In this document: positions 26,366 through 35,276 of the stretch, piece by piece | Layout of the letters: every line of letters starts with the position of its first letter | Position numbering within the stretch: the first letter of the stretch is position 1 | From: Flammeovirgaceae bacterium | GTDB taxonomy: Bacteria; Bacteroidota; Bacteroidia; Cytophagales; Cyclobacteriaceae | Direction: 5' to 3' | Length of the DNA: 64,000 nt | Assembly: GCA_020635915.1 (NCBI GenBank) | Contig: JACJYU010000001.1 | Coordinates: 186,001-250,000 of the forward strand | Program-made: the position numbers and the translations under genes | Notes under the pieces: generated by a model | Database searches by the model: none | What the model was told of the DNA's origin: nothing | The model's input: the letters and a program-made list of their open reading frames with translations, nothing else

Positions 26366-26968
26366 TTACAAAACCCTTTTAAATGACATCAAAATTTTTC
26401 CGTATTGTTGGTTCCCTCCTTCCAAAAATGGCTGGGTATTATCTTTTGGCAAGGGGAAAATGACGTATCCCTCCAACCTTTGGGCATTTACTTCATACGG
26501 CACCACCTCACACTCAATGGCGCGGGCATGGTTCAATATATTCCATGCCAACAAGGCGTTGGCCGCCCCCGTTGTGTTCCATGTCCCCATATCCATCGAC
26601 TCTGATGAGGCAAGGCAAACGTAGCTGGTCTTTCCAGTTGCTTTAAAGGCAATGCCGTGCCCTCCCGAATGGCACATGGACTGGAACGATGAAAACGCTT
26701 CGCCACCAAACAATATCTTTTTTACAATAGGGGTAATATCGAAACCGTTGGCATATTCGACCACAACGGGCGGGGCAGTGCCCTGGATGATGTCCACCTG
26801 GGCTCCTTGCAAGGTGGCCTTTTCAAAGGTATAAGTCCCCACCAAATCCGTAGGGAGGTTGGGCAGAACGGAAACCCGGTTGCCAAAAACCGTACCGGGG
26901 GACTGGTCATCCACCGGGCTTGCACAGGCGAAAACCACTATGCCCAAAAAATACAGTAGCTTTTCCAT
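26366..26968 (-). CDS. Hypothetical lipoprotein
   Basis: The 200-residue product has a lipoprotein signal (MEKLLYFLGIVVFACASP, cysteine at 15). The mature part is beta-rich without a recognised domain: GTYTFEKATLQGAQVDI near residue 45, a cysteine-containing MCHSGGHGIAF near 95, and a C-terminal basic end. No function is assigned. It stands between the phosphorelay operon and a VOC gene on the same strand. Confidence 0.6.
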   Translation of the reverse strand: MEKLLYFLGIVVFACASPVDDQSPGTVFGNRVSVLPNLPTDLVGTYTFEKATLQGAQVDIIQGTAPPVVVEYANGFDITPIVKKILFGGEAFSSFQSMCHSGGHGIAFKATGKTSYVCLASSESMDMGTWNTTGAANALLAWNILNHARAIECEVVPYEVNAQRLEGYVIFPLPKDNTQPFLEGGNQQYGKILMSFKRVL

Positions 26969-27035
26969 GACCCCTTATACTTAAAGCATTTTCCTTCCCC
27001 TACCTTCCAGGTCGCGATGCGCGAGGGCAATAAAT

Positions 27036-27416
27036 TCAATCCAACTTGAATTCCGGGTTGTAGATAAGCCCCAGTACATTTCCCCAGGGGTCTTTAACAG
27101 TGCCCACCACCAACTCCCCTCCCACATTGTGGGGCTTTTCCTGTTCGGCCGCGCCCATGGCCATCAAGCGATCGTATTCTTTTTCAACATTGTCCACCCC
27201 CCAATACGTGTTGACGCCATCCACCTTCTTTTCCGCTGGGGTATCGTCCGGTATTAGTCCTAACTCATACCCCGAGATGTTGAACCCCACATAAAAGGCT
27301 TCATTGAAGTATGGGGCAACCCCAAAAGCCCGGGAATACCAATCGGTGGCCTTTGCCAAATCCGCCACTTTGTAGATGGTGGTCCTAAGTCCAAGAAATT
27401 GTTTTTTCATTGCCAT
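27036..27416 (-). CDS. VOC superfamily protein (glyoxalase/bleomycin-resistance fold)
   Basis: The 126-residue single VOC module starts LRTTIYKVADLAKATDWYSR and ends VKDPWGNVLGLIYNPEF, the typical two beta-alpha-beta-beta-beta motifs. In the usual metal positions the protein shows fewer ligands than a glyoxalase I, so it may be a ligand-binding rather than catalytic member. A terminator separates it from the upstream lipoprotein gene, and an inverted repeat lies in its 5-prime region. Confidence 0.8.
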   Translation of the reverse strand: MAMKKQFLGLRTTIYKVADLAKATDWYSRAFGVAPYFNEAFYVGFNISGYELGLIPDDTPAEKKVDGVNTYWGVDNVEKEYDRLMAMGAAEQEKPHNVGGELVVGTVKDPWGNVLGLIYNPEFKLD

Positions 27417-27427
27417 TAAACCTTCCT

Positions 27428-27453
27428 ATGAAGATATGGAATTTTATCTTCAT
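27428..27453. promoter_or_regulatory. Inverted repeat upstream of the VOC gene
   Basis: ATGAAGATA (27428-27436) and TATCTTCAT (27445-27453) form a perfect nine-base inverted repeat with an eight-base spacer. It lies 11 bases before the VOC start at 27416. It may be an operator or an mRNA hairpin; no regulator is adjacent. Confidence 0.35.
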
Positions 27454-27461
27454 TAAATAAA

Positions 27462-27492
27462 AAATGCAACCAGGTTTTTCCCGGTTGCATTT
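27462..27492 (-). terminator. Rho-independent terminator
   Basis: AAATGCAACC (27462-27471) and GGTTGCATTT (27483-27492) form a perfect ten-base stem around an 11-base loop. On the minus strand it is followed by a T-rich tract, so it ends the transcript of the lipoprotein gene that stops at 27580. Confidence 0.75.
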
Positions 27493-27579
27493 CATCTGTG
27501 AATAATTGATTTTAAGCCATTTGGAATCGCCAGTTGTTATCATGCCGTTGGCCATGTCCTTTACCGGCCAGAAAATGCC

Positions 27580-28470
27580 CTAGTTGTTCACGGTAATATC
27601 CTGGGATGCATTGTTTATGGAAACCGTGACCACATTATCGCAAGAGGCCCCTTCACCGCCATAATTCAGGCTTATGGGAAGGCTGCCCACGGTAAAGAGT
27701 GCTTCTCCTTCCGATGGCATGGCAAAGCCCTGGAACGCACATTCCGTTTTGAAAACCAAAGGGCGTTCAATCAGGAAAACATATTCCGCTTTTGCCCGGG
27801 TTTCCCCACTTGCCTGTCCTTCCACCACCCAGGTGGTGGCACCGGGCGTATTGCCAAAAGTAATGGTATGCGTATGCGTGGCATTTCGCGTGATGGTGGT
27901 TTGGTCGGTAAATGTAGCCTTGCCATCCACGTCCACCACCAAAAAGGAGACCGAGAGGGCGGGCGTTGCCGTCAAAGAGCTTGTCGTTATCGTTCTCGTT
28001 CCTTCGATTTTCACCCCGTTTATTTCATACCCATCAAACGTGGTAATGGTCTTGGAGCCGGGCACAAACCGCAAGCCCTGGTAGTTTACCAGGATGATGC
28101 CCTTTCTTTCCACGCCACGGGGGTCCGTTTGGCCATCGCCAAAGTCAATGGTGATGGTGCCCTCGGGGTTTAGTGGATCGCTTCCGTTAGTGGTCAACGT
28201 TACCACTGCCCCGTTGAAGCGGGTGTCGCCTTCTACCGTGACCGTGATCGTTCCCCGCGTGCGCCCCCCGGCAATCTCGTTGGAAGTTGGGGCATTGAAG
28301 GCCTTGATGGAAAGGTCCCCGGCCTCATTGAAATAGGCTTCCGTTACCGACTGTCCTGTTATGGCCTCATTCTGATCTTTTGACACCAGGTTTTCCACTT
28401 CATCTTTGCAAGACATGGAAAACAAGACCATGCCCATTGCCATTGCGCTTATCCATTTGTTCATATTCAT
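27580..28470 (-). CDS. Lipoprotein with beta-rich repeats, function unknown
   Basis: The 296-residue lipoprotein has a signal ending LFSMSC (cysteine near residue 21). The mature part is threonine-rich and beta-strand rich (GGRTRGTITVTVEGDTRFNG, EGTITIDFGDGQTD, TTFDGYEINGVKIEG, HTHTITFG). It includes FGDGQTDPRG, which might bind calcium, and ends with a domain with two cysteines. This is characteristic of surface or periplasmic structural lipoproteins of Bacteroidota. I recognise no named family. The monocistronic gene ends in a strong terminator. Confidence 0.65.
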   Translation of the reverse strand: MNMNKWISAMAMGMVLFSMSCKDEVENLVSKDQNEAITGQSVTEAYFNEAGDLSIKAFNAPTSNEIAGGRTRGTITVTVEGDTRFNGAVVTLTTNGSDPLNPEGTITIDFGDGQTDPRGVERKGIILVNYQGLRFVPGSKTITTFDGYEINGVKIEGTRTITTSSLTATPALSVSFLVVDVDGKATFTDQTTITRNATHTHTITFGNTPGATTWVVEGQASGETRAKAEYVFLIERPLVFKTECAFQGFAMPSEGEALFTVGSLPISLNYGGEGASCDNVVTVSINNASQDITVNN

Positions 28471-28636
28471 CGTTTATTTGATTTTTTTAAGTAATAAGAA
28501 AGGAGCGTGCCTTCACGGCAAAAATACTTACCTCCATACCCTCCTGGCAAAAGGGGTAACCCCAAAACCCGGTAAATCAAACTTTTCGGGGACGAAAGGG
28601 AAATTGGCCCGGCCGGCCAAATGGGTGGAACGCCCC

Positions 28637-30205
28637 TTATTGCTTTTTTTCGGCTGCCACTGCCTCGGTGGCCATGCCATTTTCGCCTGGTGACTTGGGC
28701 AAGACGCGTTCCAATTTATAAATGTCGGTGCGCCTGTCCGTCAACGTGCGTACGGAACCGTTGTAATGAAGGTCCTTCAACAAGTCGAGGTCCACATCGG
28801 CAATAAGGGTCATCTCCGAGTTGGGCGTGGCCTCTGCCTTGATGGCATTGGTGGGAAATGCAAAATCGGCTGGGGTAAACACGGCAGACTGTGCGTATTG
28901 GATATCCATGTTGTGCACCTTGGGCAAATTCCCCACACAACCGGCAATGGCGACAAAGCATTCATTTTCAATGGCCCTGGCCTGGGCGCAGTGTTTCACC
29001 CGGGTATAGCCGTTTTGGGTATCGGTGAGGAAGGGCACAAACAGCAGGTTCATCCCTTCGTCCGCCAGCAACCTTGACACCTCGGGGAACTCCACATCAT
29101 AGCATATCAATACGCCCACCTTGCCGCAATCGGTATCAAAAGCCTTTAACGAGTTGCCCCCGGCCATGCCCCACTCAAAGCGTTCGCTGGGCGTCACATG
29201 CAGTTTTTCGTACATCTCAGAGGTGCCATTCCTCCTGCACAACCAGCCCACATTGTACAGCTTGCCATCGCGGATGATGGGCATGCTGCCGGTGATGATG
29301 TTGGCGTTATAGGAAACGGCAAACTCCTTAAACTTGGCGTGAAGCCTGTCGGTATAATCCACCAACTTCCTTATGGCCTGGGCTTCCGGCACATCGTTGT
29401 GCGTGGCCATCAAAGGCGCATGGAAATATTCGGGGAACAGGATAAAATCGCTCTCGTAGGCCGAGGCCCCGTCCACAAAAAATTCGATTTGTTCCACCAG
29501 GGCATCAAAATCCTTGAACAACCGCATTTGCCACTGGATGAGCGCCACCCTTACATTGGACTTTTTGCTATTGTAAAGCTTGGGCTTGGAGTCATAGTAT
29601 ATATTGTTCCATTCAATCAACGCGGCATACTCCAACGACTCTTTGTCTCCGGGCATGTACCCCTTCAGGATTTTCTTAACGTGAAAGTCATTGGAAAGCT
29701 GGAAGGTAAGCGTAGGGTCGTATACCTGTTTAAGCTTAACTTTTTCTATGTACTGCTTGGTGGTCAATTCTTCTGCAAACTGGCTGTAGTTGGGGAGCCT
29801 GCCCCCCGCCACGATCGCCCTCAGGTTAAGCTCTTCGCAAAGTTCCTTCCGGGCATTGTACAACCGCCTGGCCAACCGCATCCCGCGGTACTCGGGATGG
29901 ATGAACACCTCAATGCCGTACAATACGTTGCCTTTTGGGTCGTGTGTGGAAAACGTATAGTTTCCTGTTATCTGCTCATAGGTATGGTTGTCGCCAAACC
30001 GGTCATAGTCCACAATAATGGACAAAGCCGTGCCTACCACTTTGCCATCCACTTTAATGCAAATCTGACCACCAGGGAAAATATCTATTAATTTTTGAAT
30101 GTGGTTTTCCCTCCAGTAAGCACCCCACTTTTTATATGCCTCCAGCATGCTTTCCTTCAGGTCTAAATAGTCGGCCATCTTAAGGGCCCCAATCTCTACT
30201 TTCAT
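28637..30205 (-). CDS. GNAT acetyltransferase fused to carbon-nitrogen hydrolase (nitrilase superfamily)
   Basis: The 522-residue protein has an N-terminal GNAT-like domain (about 1-200, FIHPEYRGMRLARRLYNAR as the acetyl-CoA loop) and a C-terminal nitrilase domain (about 215-500). The nitrilase triad is complete: E in FILFPEYFH, K in MYEKLHVTP, C in VLICYDVEFPE. Nitrilase-type enzymes hydrolyse amides or nitriles. This bifunctional arrangement is known in many bacteria, but its substrate is not established. It has its own upstream region carrying the nested inverted repeat at 30284-30355. Confidence 0.88.
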   Translation of the reverse strand: MKVEIGALKMADYLDLKESMLEAYKKWGAYWRENHIQKLIDIFPGGQICIKVDGKVVGTALSIIVDYDRFGDNHTYEQITGNYTFSTHDPKGNVLYGIEVFIHPEYRGMRLARRLYNARKELCEELNLRAIVAGGRLPNYSQFAEELTTKQYIEKVKLKQVYDPTLTFQLSNDFHVKKILKGYMPGDKESLEYAALIEWNNIYYDSKPKLYNSKKSNVRVALIQWQMRLFKDFDALVEQIEFFVDGASAYESDFILFPEYFHAPLMATHNDVPEAQAIRKLVDYTDRLHAKFKEFAVSYNANIITGSMPIIRDGKLYNVGWLCRRNGTSEMYEKLHVTPSERFEWGMAGGNSLKAFDTDCGKVGVLICYDVEFPEVSRLLADEGMNLLFVPFLTDTQNGYTRVKHCAQARAIENECFVAIAGCVGNLPKVHNMDIQYAQSAVFTPADFAFPTNAIKAEATPNSEMTLIADVDLDLLKDLHYNGSVRTLTDRRTDIYKLERVLPKSPGENGMATEAVAAEKKQ

Positions 30206-30283
30206 TTTTTAAATTTGTTAAAAACCTTTTAAATAATTAACCGGCCGGGCAAAACCCCCTTCATTTCTTGTCAGGCCCGCGCA

Positions 30284-30355
30284 TTTTGAGTATCAGCCAT
30301 CCCACCTTGACAGGATGTCAAGGGCAAGCTGCGATAAGCCTCAATATACTCAAAA
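30284..30355. other. Nested inverted-repeat element between nhaA and the nitrilase gene
   Basis: An outer perfect ten-base inverted repeat, TTTTGAGTAT (30284-30293) with ATACTCAAAA (30346-30355), encloses a perfect inner hairpin. The inner arms are CCTTGACA (30305-30312) and TGTCAAGG (30316-30323) with a three-base loop. The element lies in the 190 bases between two minus-strand genes. It has no obvious terminator T-run after the inner stem. It could be a structured leader of the nitrilase mRNA, an nhaA 3-prime structure, or a small mobile palindrome. Confidence 0.5.
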
Positions 30356-30395
30356 AAGGCCAAAAACCCAATTTAGAAGCGTTTGCCCACTTACC

Positions 30396-31748
30396 CTAAT
30401 TTTTCCCTTTCTCCATTTGGCCACCCTTCTTAACTAGGAAATAACCAAGTACACTGGCCACCAGGGAAGCCATCAAAATACCAAGTTTTGCTTCCTTAAT
30501 CAACAACTCCCCTTTGAAAGCCAATCCAGCAATAAATAATGACATAGTAAAACCTATTGCTGCGAGAAAACCTGCCCCCCATAAATGAAACTTGTTCATG
30601 CCTTTGGGCAGTTGCACTGAAAATACCTTTATCATGAATTCACTTACACCTACCACCCCTAGTACTTTACCTAATAGTAAACCTGTCATTATGCCCAATG
30701 CCACCGGGCCCGTCAACTGCGCCATGAAGTCACCGGAAAGGGTGACTCCTGCATTGCTAAATGCAAAAATGGGCATGACCACAAAAGCAACAAGAGGGTG
30801 CATATTGTCTTCCAGTCGTTGAATGGGCGTAAATGCATTTTTGGAATATGACCTAATATCCTGTAGTACGTTAAGCTGCTCTTTGGTGAGCGTACTTACA
30901 TTATTGGGATCTGCATTCTTGAACCTGGCAATCAAGTGTTGCATATGATCGGCAAAGTGGCCCTCTTTCACCTTTGTCCTGGCGGGGATGGCAAACGCAG
31001 CCAGCACGGCAGCAATCGTAGCATGCACCCCGGACATAAGAAATGCCAACCATAAACCGGCAATCCCAACCAAAGCATAGAATAGGGTATTGCGTACCCC
31101 GATGCCATTGGCAATCCAAAGCACTGCTAAAAACCCTGCGCCAATGCCAAGGTTGGTAAAATTGATGTCAGAACTATAGAAAAAAGCTATCACCAACACT
31201 GCACCAATGTCATCTGCTATTGCGAGTGCGGTCAAAAACACTTTAAGGGAGACCGGAACGCGATCACCCAGTAAATACAAAACACCCAGTGAAAATGCAA
31301 TATCTGTTGCCATGGGAATCCCCCAACCATCAGCACCTGGTCCTTCATTATTAAATGCCAGGTATATAAGTGCCGGAAAAACCATGCCTCCCACTGCTGC
31401 GCCAATAGGTAAAACAGCCGACCTCACGTCACTCAACCCTCCTCCTATAATTTCACGTTTCAACTCTAGCCCTACAACAAAGAAGAATACCGCCATCAAC
31501 CCGTCATTGATCCAATGATGGAGGTCTTTGCTAATGATAAACCCATCCAATCCAATGCTAAATTGATACTTCCAAAGCGAATGATAGGCATCTGACCAAG
31601 GGGAATTGGCAAGTAAAATGGCAAGAAAGGCAGACGAGAAGAGCACAATGCCGCTTGCCGAGCTATTGTTTATAAAACGCATTGATGGGCCTATGATAAA
31701 CCGATCAACCAATTCTACCTTTAACCCTAAATCTTTCCCATTTTTCAT
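30396..31748 (-). CDS. nhaA: Na+/H+ antiporter NhaA
   Basis: NhaA exchanges cytosolic sodium for protons. The 450-residue protein has about 12 membrane segments. Typical text includes HHWINDGLMAVFFFVVGLEL near residue 75, GWGIPMATDIAFSLGVLYLL near 140 with the ion-binding aspartates (ATDIAFS and ALAIADDIGAVLVIA), and LLLGKVLGV near 355. Compared with the enteric protein it has a longer cytosolic loop (about 255-310) and is near the upper family length. It is probably monocistronic, with the MscS operon upstream on the same strand 70 bases away. Confidence 0.95.
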   Translation of the reverse strand: MKNGKDLGLKVELVDRFIIGPSMRFINNSSASGIVLFSSAFLAILLANSPWSDAYHSLWKYQFSIGLDGFIISKDLHHWINDGLMAVFFFVVGLELKREIIGGGLSDVRSAVLPIGAAVGGMVFPALIYLAFNNEGPGADGWGIPMATDIAFSLGVLYLLGDRVPVSLKVFLTALAIADDIGAVLVIAFFYSSDINFTNLGIGAGFLAVLWIANGIGVRNTLFYALVGIAGLWLAFLMSGVHATIAAVLAAFAIPARTKVKEGHFADHMQHLIARFKNADPNNVSTLTKEQLNVLQDIRSYSKNAFTPIQRLEDNMHPLVAFVVMPIFAFSNAGVTLSGDFMAQLTGPVALGIMTGLLLGKVLGVVGVSEFMIKVFSVQLPKGMNKFHLWGAGFLAAIGFTMSLFIAGLAFKGELLIKEAKLGILMASLVASVLGYFLVKKGGQMEKGKN

Positions 31749-31820
31749 TCACAGTTTCTTTAGCAAAAAACATCACGACAGGCACTACTTTATGCCACCT
31801 AAAAACAAAAGGTTTGGAAT

Positions 31821-32678
31821 TTATTTTTTTTGAAATGCCCCAGAAACCAGGTGGAGGTCCCGTTGAGGAAAAGGTATGGTAACCCCCTCCTCCCTGAAAC
31901 GCTTGTCAATAAGATATCGTATTTTGCTTTTCGCGTTCTCAATGGGGAAAATATCCTGGCTCCAAAAATACACCTCAAACAACAATGCACTGTCACCAAA
32001 GTCAACAAAACGCACGAAGGGATATTTGTTGTTTTCCTTGTCCTTTATCACCACCTCCTGGGCCAGCACGCACTCCATCAGAATGTCTGTTACCTTGTCC
32101 ACATCACTGCCGTAAGCCACCCCGACACTGACCTTAAACCGTGTAGGGGTGGCGCTGTGGCTCCAGTTGATAATGTTGTCCACGATAAATTTATGGTTGG
32201 GCACAATCAACATAATACCATCGCGGGTCAATACGGTGGACGTGCGCAGGTTGAGGGTCAGTATTTTTCCTACAAGCCCATCAATCTCCACTACATCGTC
32301 CCTTTGGATGGTGCCTTCCACCAGGATAAATATCCCGGAGACCAGGTCCTGGAATATTTGTTGCAACCCCAGGCCAAGCCCGACCAAAAGGGCCGCGGAC
32401 CCTGCCAGCAAAAGGGTGACCTTAAAAGTTGCCGCCTGAAGTATGAACACAATGGCAAGCGACCACACAAAATATTGCACCAGTTTGATCATGGCGAACC
32501 TCCTGCCCCGGTCAATCCCGCGTTTTTCAAAAATCCTGTTAAGGAGGCGTTTCAGGCCGAACAGGACCAGGCGGGTGGCGATATAAATGGCCACCACCAA
32601 TACAATGGTGCCTATGGTAAACCGGTGGCCCTCGGTCTCAAACAATTTATAATCCAACAAGTTTTGCAATGCCTCCAT
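31821..32678 (-). CDS. MscS-family mechanosensitive channel, short form
   Basis: A 285-residue channel with membrane helices at about 20-40, 68-85 and 87-115, the last being the pore helix (GSAALLVGLGLGLQQIFQDL). A cytosolic beta domain follows (DDVVEIDGLVGKILTLNLRT, IVPNHKFIVDNIINWS). It resembles the minimal MscS with three helices. It releases solutes on hypo-osmotic shock. It is the last gene of a three-channel operon; its ATG overlaps the stop of the previous gene by one base (TAATG). Confidence 0.88.
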   Translation of the reverse strand: MEALQNLLDYKLFETEGHRFTIGTIVLVVAIYIATRLVLFGLKRLLNRIFEKRGIDRGRRFAMIKLVQYFVWSLAIVFILQAATFKVTLLLAGSAALLVGLGLGLQQIFQDLVSGIFILVEGTIQRDDVVEIDGLVGKILTLNLRTSTVLTRDGIMLIVPNHKFIVDNIINWSHSATPTRFKVSVGVAYGSDVDKVTDILMECVLAQEVVIKDKENNKYPFVRFVDFGDSALLFEVYFWSQDIFPIENAKSKIRYLIDKRFREEGVTIPFPQRDLHLVSGAFQKK

Positions 32679-33580
32679 TAGCCAGGTGTTCTTTTAATTT
32701 GTAATTCAGGCACCCCCACCACCTCAAAGGTGGCTGAACCAAACCTTACCTTTCCACTGGTGGCAGCCACTTCTTTCAGGATGGACGAAAACAAACCATG
32801 CTTGGTCCTTCTCCGGCTTTTATAGTCCACTACATACCGAAGGGTGAACTCCACCCAATTGTCGTTGGCCGTTAAACTGACCATAGGTTCAAGTTGCGCG
32901 TCTTCAATCAGGTACTTACTTACCATTTTGTTCCAAATCCTCTTGCCCTCCTCCGCGTTTTTTGCCACCTGGTCGGTGGCTATTTTCTCCAATATGGCCT
33001 GGGCCATCCCATAATCGCTACCATATTGAATGGGTATTTTGATTTCGTCCCACAGGAAAGGGAAGTCTCCAGAATAATTAAATACAGGTTCTTTAAAAAC
33101 AAAACTATTGGCAATGCGCACGATACGGCCATTGTAAAGGTCCCCATCGACCCATTGGCCCGTTTCCATTAGCGTAGTGCGCAGGATGCCGATATCGATC
33201 ACGTCCCCTTTTATACCGCCCAATTGCACACGGTCCCCCGTCCTATAGAAATTTCCAAACATAAGGGCTATCCACCCCGCCACACTGGCAATCACCTCCT
33301 GCAAGGCAAACGCCACCCCTGCACCAGTAACCCCCAGGGCCACCGATAGGCCTCCCAGGTTTTTGCTGTAGACGAACAGCAACACCAAAATGATGATCAA
33401 GTAGGAGACAAAGTCCAACGCCTTTTTTGTCCGATAGGCACCGTCCTGGTCCCGGGTGGTCTTTTGAACCCTTCCCTTGATGAGGATGAAAACAATACGC
33501 ACCAAAACAATGGTGCCCACCACCACAATAAGGGCACGAAGCCAGCCGGGGATATCAAGGGATTGAAACCACGCCTCCAT
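32678..33580 (-). CDS. MscS-family mechanosensitive channel, middle gene
   Basis: A 300-residue MscS-type channel. It has three hydrophobic segments (about 14-34, 55-72 and 78-110), with the pore region GVTGAGVAFALQEVIASVAG followed by the beta domain (YRTGDRVQLGGIKGDVIDIG, GRIVRIANSFVF). The sequence differs clearly from its two neighbours, so this is not a recent tandem duplication. The ATG at 33580 is one base after the stop of the upstream channel gene; the longer frame to 33622 overlaps it and is rejected. Confidence 0.88.
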   Translation of the reverse strand: MEAWFQSLDIPGWLRALIVVVGTIVLVRIVFILIKGRVQKTTRDQDGAYRTKKALDFVSYLIIILVLLFVYSKNLGGLSVALGVTGAGVAFALQEVIASVAGWIALMFGNFYRTGDRVQLGGIKGDVIDIGILRTTLMETGQWVDGDLYNGRIVRIANSFVFKEPVFNYSGDFPFLWDEIKIPIQYGSDYGMAQAILEKIATDQVAKNAEEGKRIWNKMVSKYLIEDAQLEPMVSLTANDNWVEFTLRYVVDYKSRRRTKHGLFSSILKEVAATSGKVRFGSATFEVVGVPELQIKRTPG

Positions 33581-33581
33581 A

Positions 33582-35228
33582 TCAGGTTTTTTCGTTTTTC
33601 CTATCGCCCAGGCCCGATACATTGAAGGAAGGGGCTTTGTAGTCTTTGGGCAAATATTCCGATGGGAGGTTCACGGCATTGCCATCCCGTATGGCGCCAT
33701 AATGCGGGGACATGATCTCCACACCGGCTTCCGCAAACTTGTCTTGTATCTGTTGGTGCAAATTGGAATAAATGGCCGCCATGTTTTCAGGTTGGTCGGT
33801 ATAAGCATTCAATTGGTAGGCCACATAAAAGTCATCCAGGCTTGTTTGCAACACGAAGGGTTTTTTGTTTTCCCCTTTCAACACCCCCTCGGCCGCTTCG
33901 GCCGATTTGATAAGCAGGTCATGCACTTTTTGCCAGGGAACATCATAGCCAATGGTGACCCCAGTGTGCAATATCAACCCCAACTCTTTTGCCGAAGTGG
34001 TATAATTGACCGTATGGCCGGAAAGGACAGTGGCATTGGGAATGGTGATTTCTTCGTTCTTGATCGTTCTCAGGCGTGTCACCAGCATGGATTTTTCCAA
34101 TACGGTGCCCGTGATCTCCCCTATCTTGATCCTATCGCCAATTTTAAACGGCCGCATGTAGGTAATGACCAGGCCTGCCACCATATTGGATATGGCCGAA
34201 GACGAACCAAGGGAAACCAGGATACCCAGGAAAACGCTTACGCCTTTAAAAATATCGGAGTTGGAGCCTGGCAGGTAAGGAAAAATAGCCACAAACATAA
34301 AAGCATACATCAGCACTTTTACAATACTGAGGGTAGGCCTTGCCCAATCGGGGTAAAAACCGCTAATTACCAATGAGCCCTTCTCTACCTCCCCTGCCAT
34401 ATATTCGATGAATTTTATCGCATAGCGGGTAACAAAATAGATAACCGCAATAGTGAAAAGGTTGGGTATAAAATTGAACACGGCCAGGACAACGCTTTTC
34501 AACGGGTTGAACACATACCCAAAAAGCGTTTCCGCCCAACCCCTCGTCCAGGGGAAAATGCTAAACAGCAACGGCAGGGCCAAATAAAGCACTACCGCAA
34601 TAACCAGCCATCTCAATATATTGTTAAGGATCAAGGCCGCTTTCAGTTCGGCTTCGGTGTCCAAAAATTCATATCCTTTGAACTTTATTCCTTTAAGTAC
34701 CTTTCCGCGTGCATTGATCAGCCACTTACGGGTCCAGGCAAAAAGTTTGTTGACGTATTTGATCAGGAAGTAAATGATCAGCAACTCCAGCAGGGTGAGC
34801 CCCGCCTGCAGCAATATCCGTTTGATGCTGCTCGATTTCAGCGTTTGATTAAGGACGGCACGGGTTACCGACAGGTTCCTTTCCGCCAGTTTCTTCCGGT
34901 TGAGGTTTTCCGCTTTGGCATCCAGGTCGGTCACGCTAAAAAGCACACGGTCCCTCCACCAGATGTCGGTGCTCATATCGCTGTCCAGCACAAACAAGCT
35001 ATCCGGGTCAAACCCGGGGTCGTCCATGAAGGAATTCAGGCGCCTGGTTATGGTGTTCACCCTGTCGGCCGGCTTGTAGGGCCCAATTTTGGAGTAGACA
35101 TAAAACAAGGTGTCTTTCTTAAAAATTACGGGAAGGCCGCCCTTGCTTAGGGCAACGGAATCCGCGTTCTGGCCATAACCGGAAACGGCAAAAACACATC
35201 CGACAATCAACGATAGTATCCTATTCAT
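33582..35228 (-). CDS. MscS-family mechanosensitive channel, large form with exported N-terminal domain
   Basis: A 548-residue channel with a signal peptide (ending VSGYGQ) and a periplasmic region of about 110 residues (INTITRRLNS-like helical text). Several membrane helices follow, then the MscS core: pore GILVSLGSSSAISNMVAGLV, beta domain IGDRIKIGEITGTVLEKSML, and TIPNATVLSGHTVNY. This is the MscK/YbdG-like larger class. As first gene of the operon it probably sets expression of all three. The three channels may open at different tensions. Confidence 0.87.
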   Translation of the reverse strand: MNRILSLIVGCVFAVSGYGQNADSVALSKGGLPVIFKKDTLFYVYSKIGPYKPADRVNTITRRLNSFMDDPGFDPDSLFVLDSDMSTDIWWRDRVLFSVTDLDAKAENLNRKKLAERNLSVTRAVLNQTLKSSSIKRILLQAGLTLLELLIIYFLIKYVNKLFAWTRKWLINARGKVLKGIKFKGYEFLDTEAELKAALILNNILRWLVIAVVLYLALPLLFSIFPWTRGWAETLFGYVFNPLKSVVLAVFNFIPNLFTIAVIYFVTRYAIKFIEYMAGEVEKGSLVISGFYPDWARPTLSIVKVLMYAFMFVAIFPYLPGSNSDIFKGVSVFLGILVSLGSSSAISNMVAGLVITYMRPFKIGDRIKIGEITGTVLEKSMLVTRLRTIKNEEITIPNATVLSGHTVNYTTSAKELGLILHTGVTIGYDVPWQKVHDLLIKSAEAAEGVLKGENKKPFVLQTSLDDFYVAYQLNAYTDQPENMAAIYSNLHQQIQDKFAEAGVEIMSPHYGAIRDGNAVNLPSEYLPKDYKAPSFNVSGLGDRKNEKT

Positions 35229-35276
35229 TCACTTGGCGTTTGTCTGATTAAATAAATATAAGGAAATGTGCCGTTA

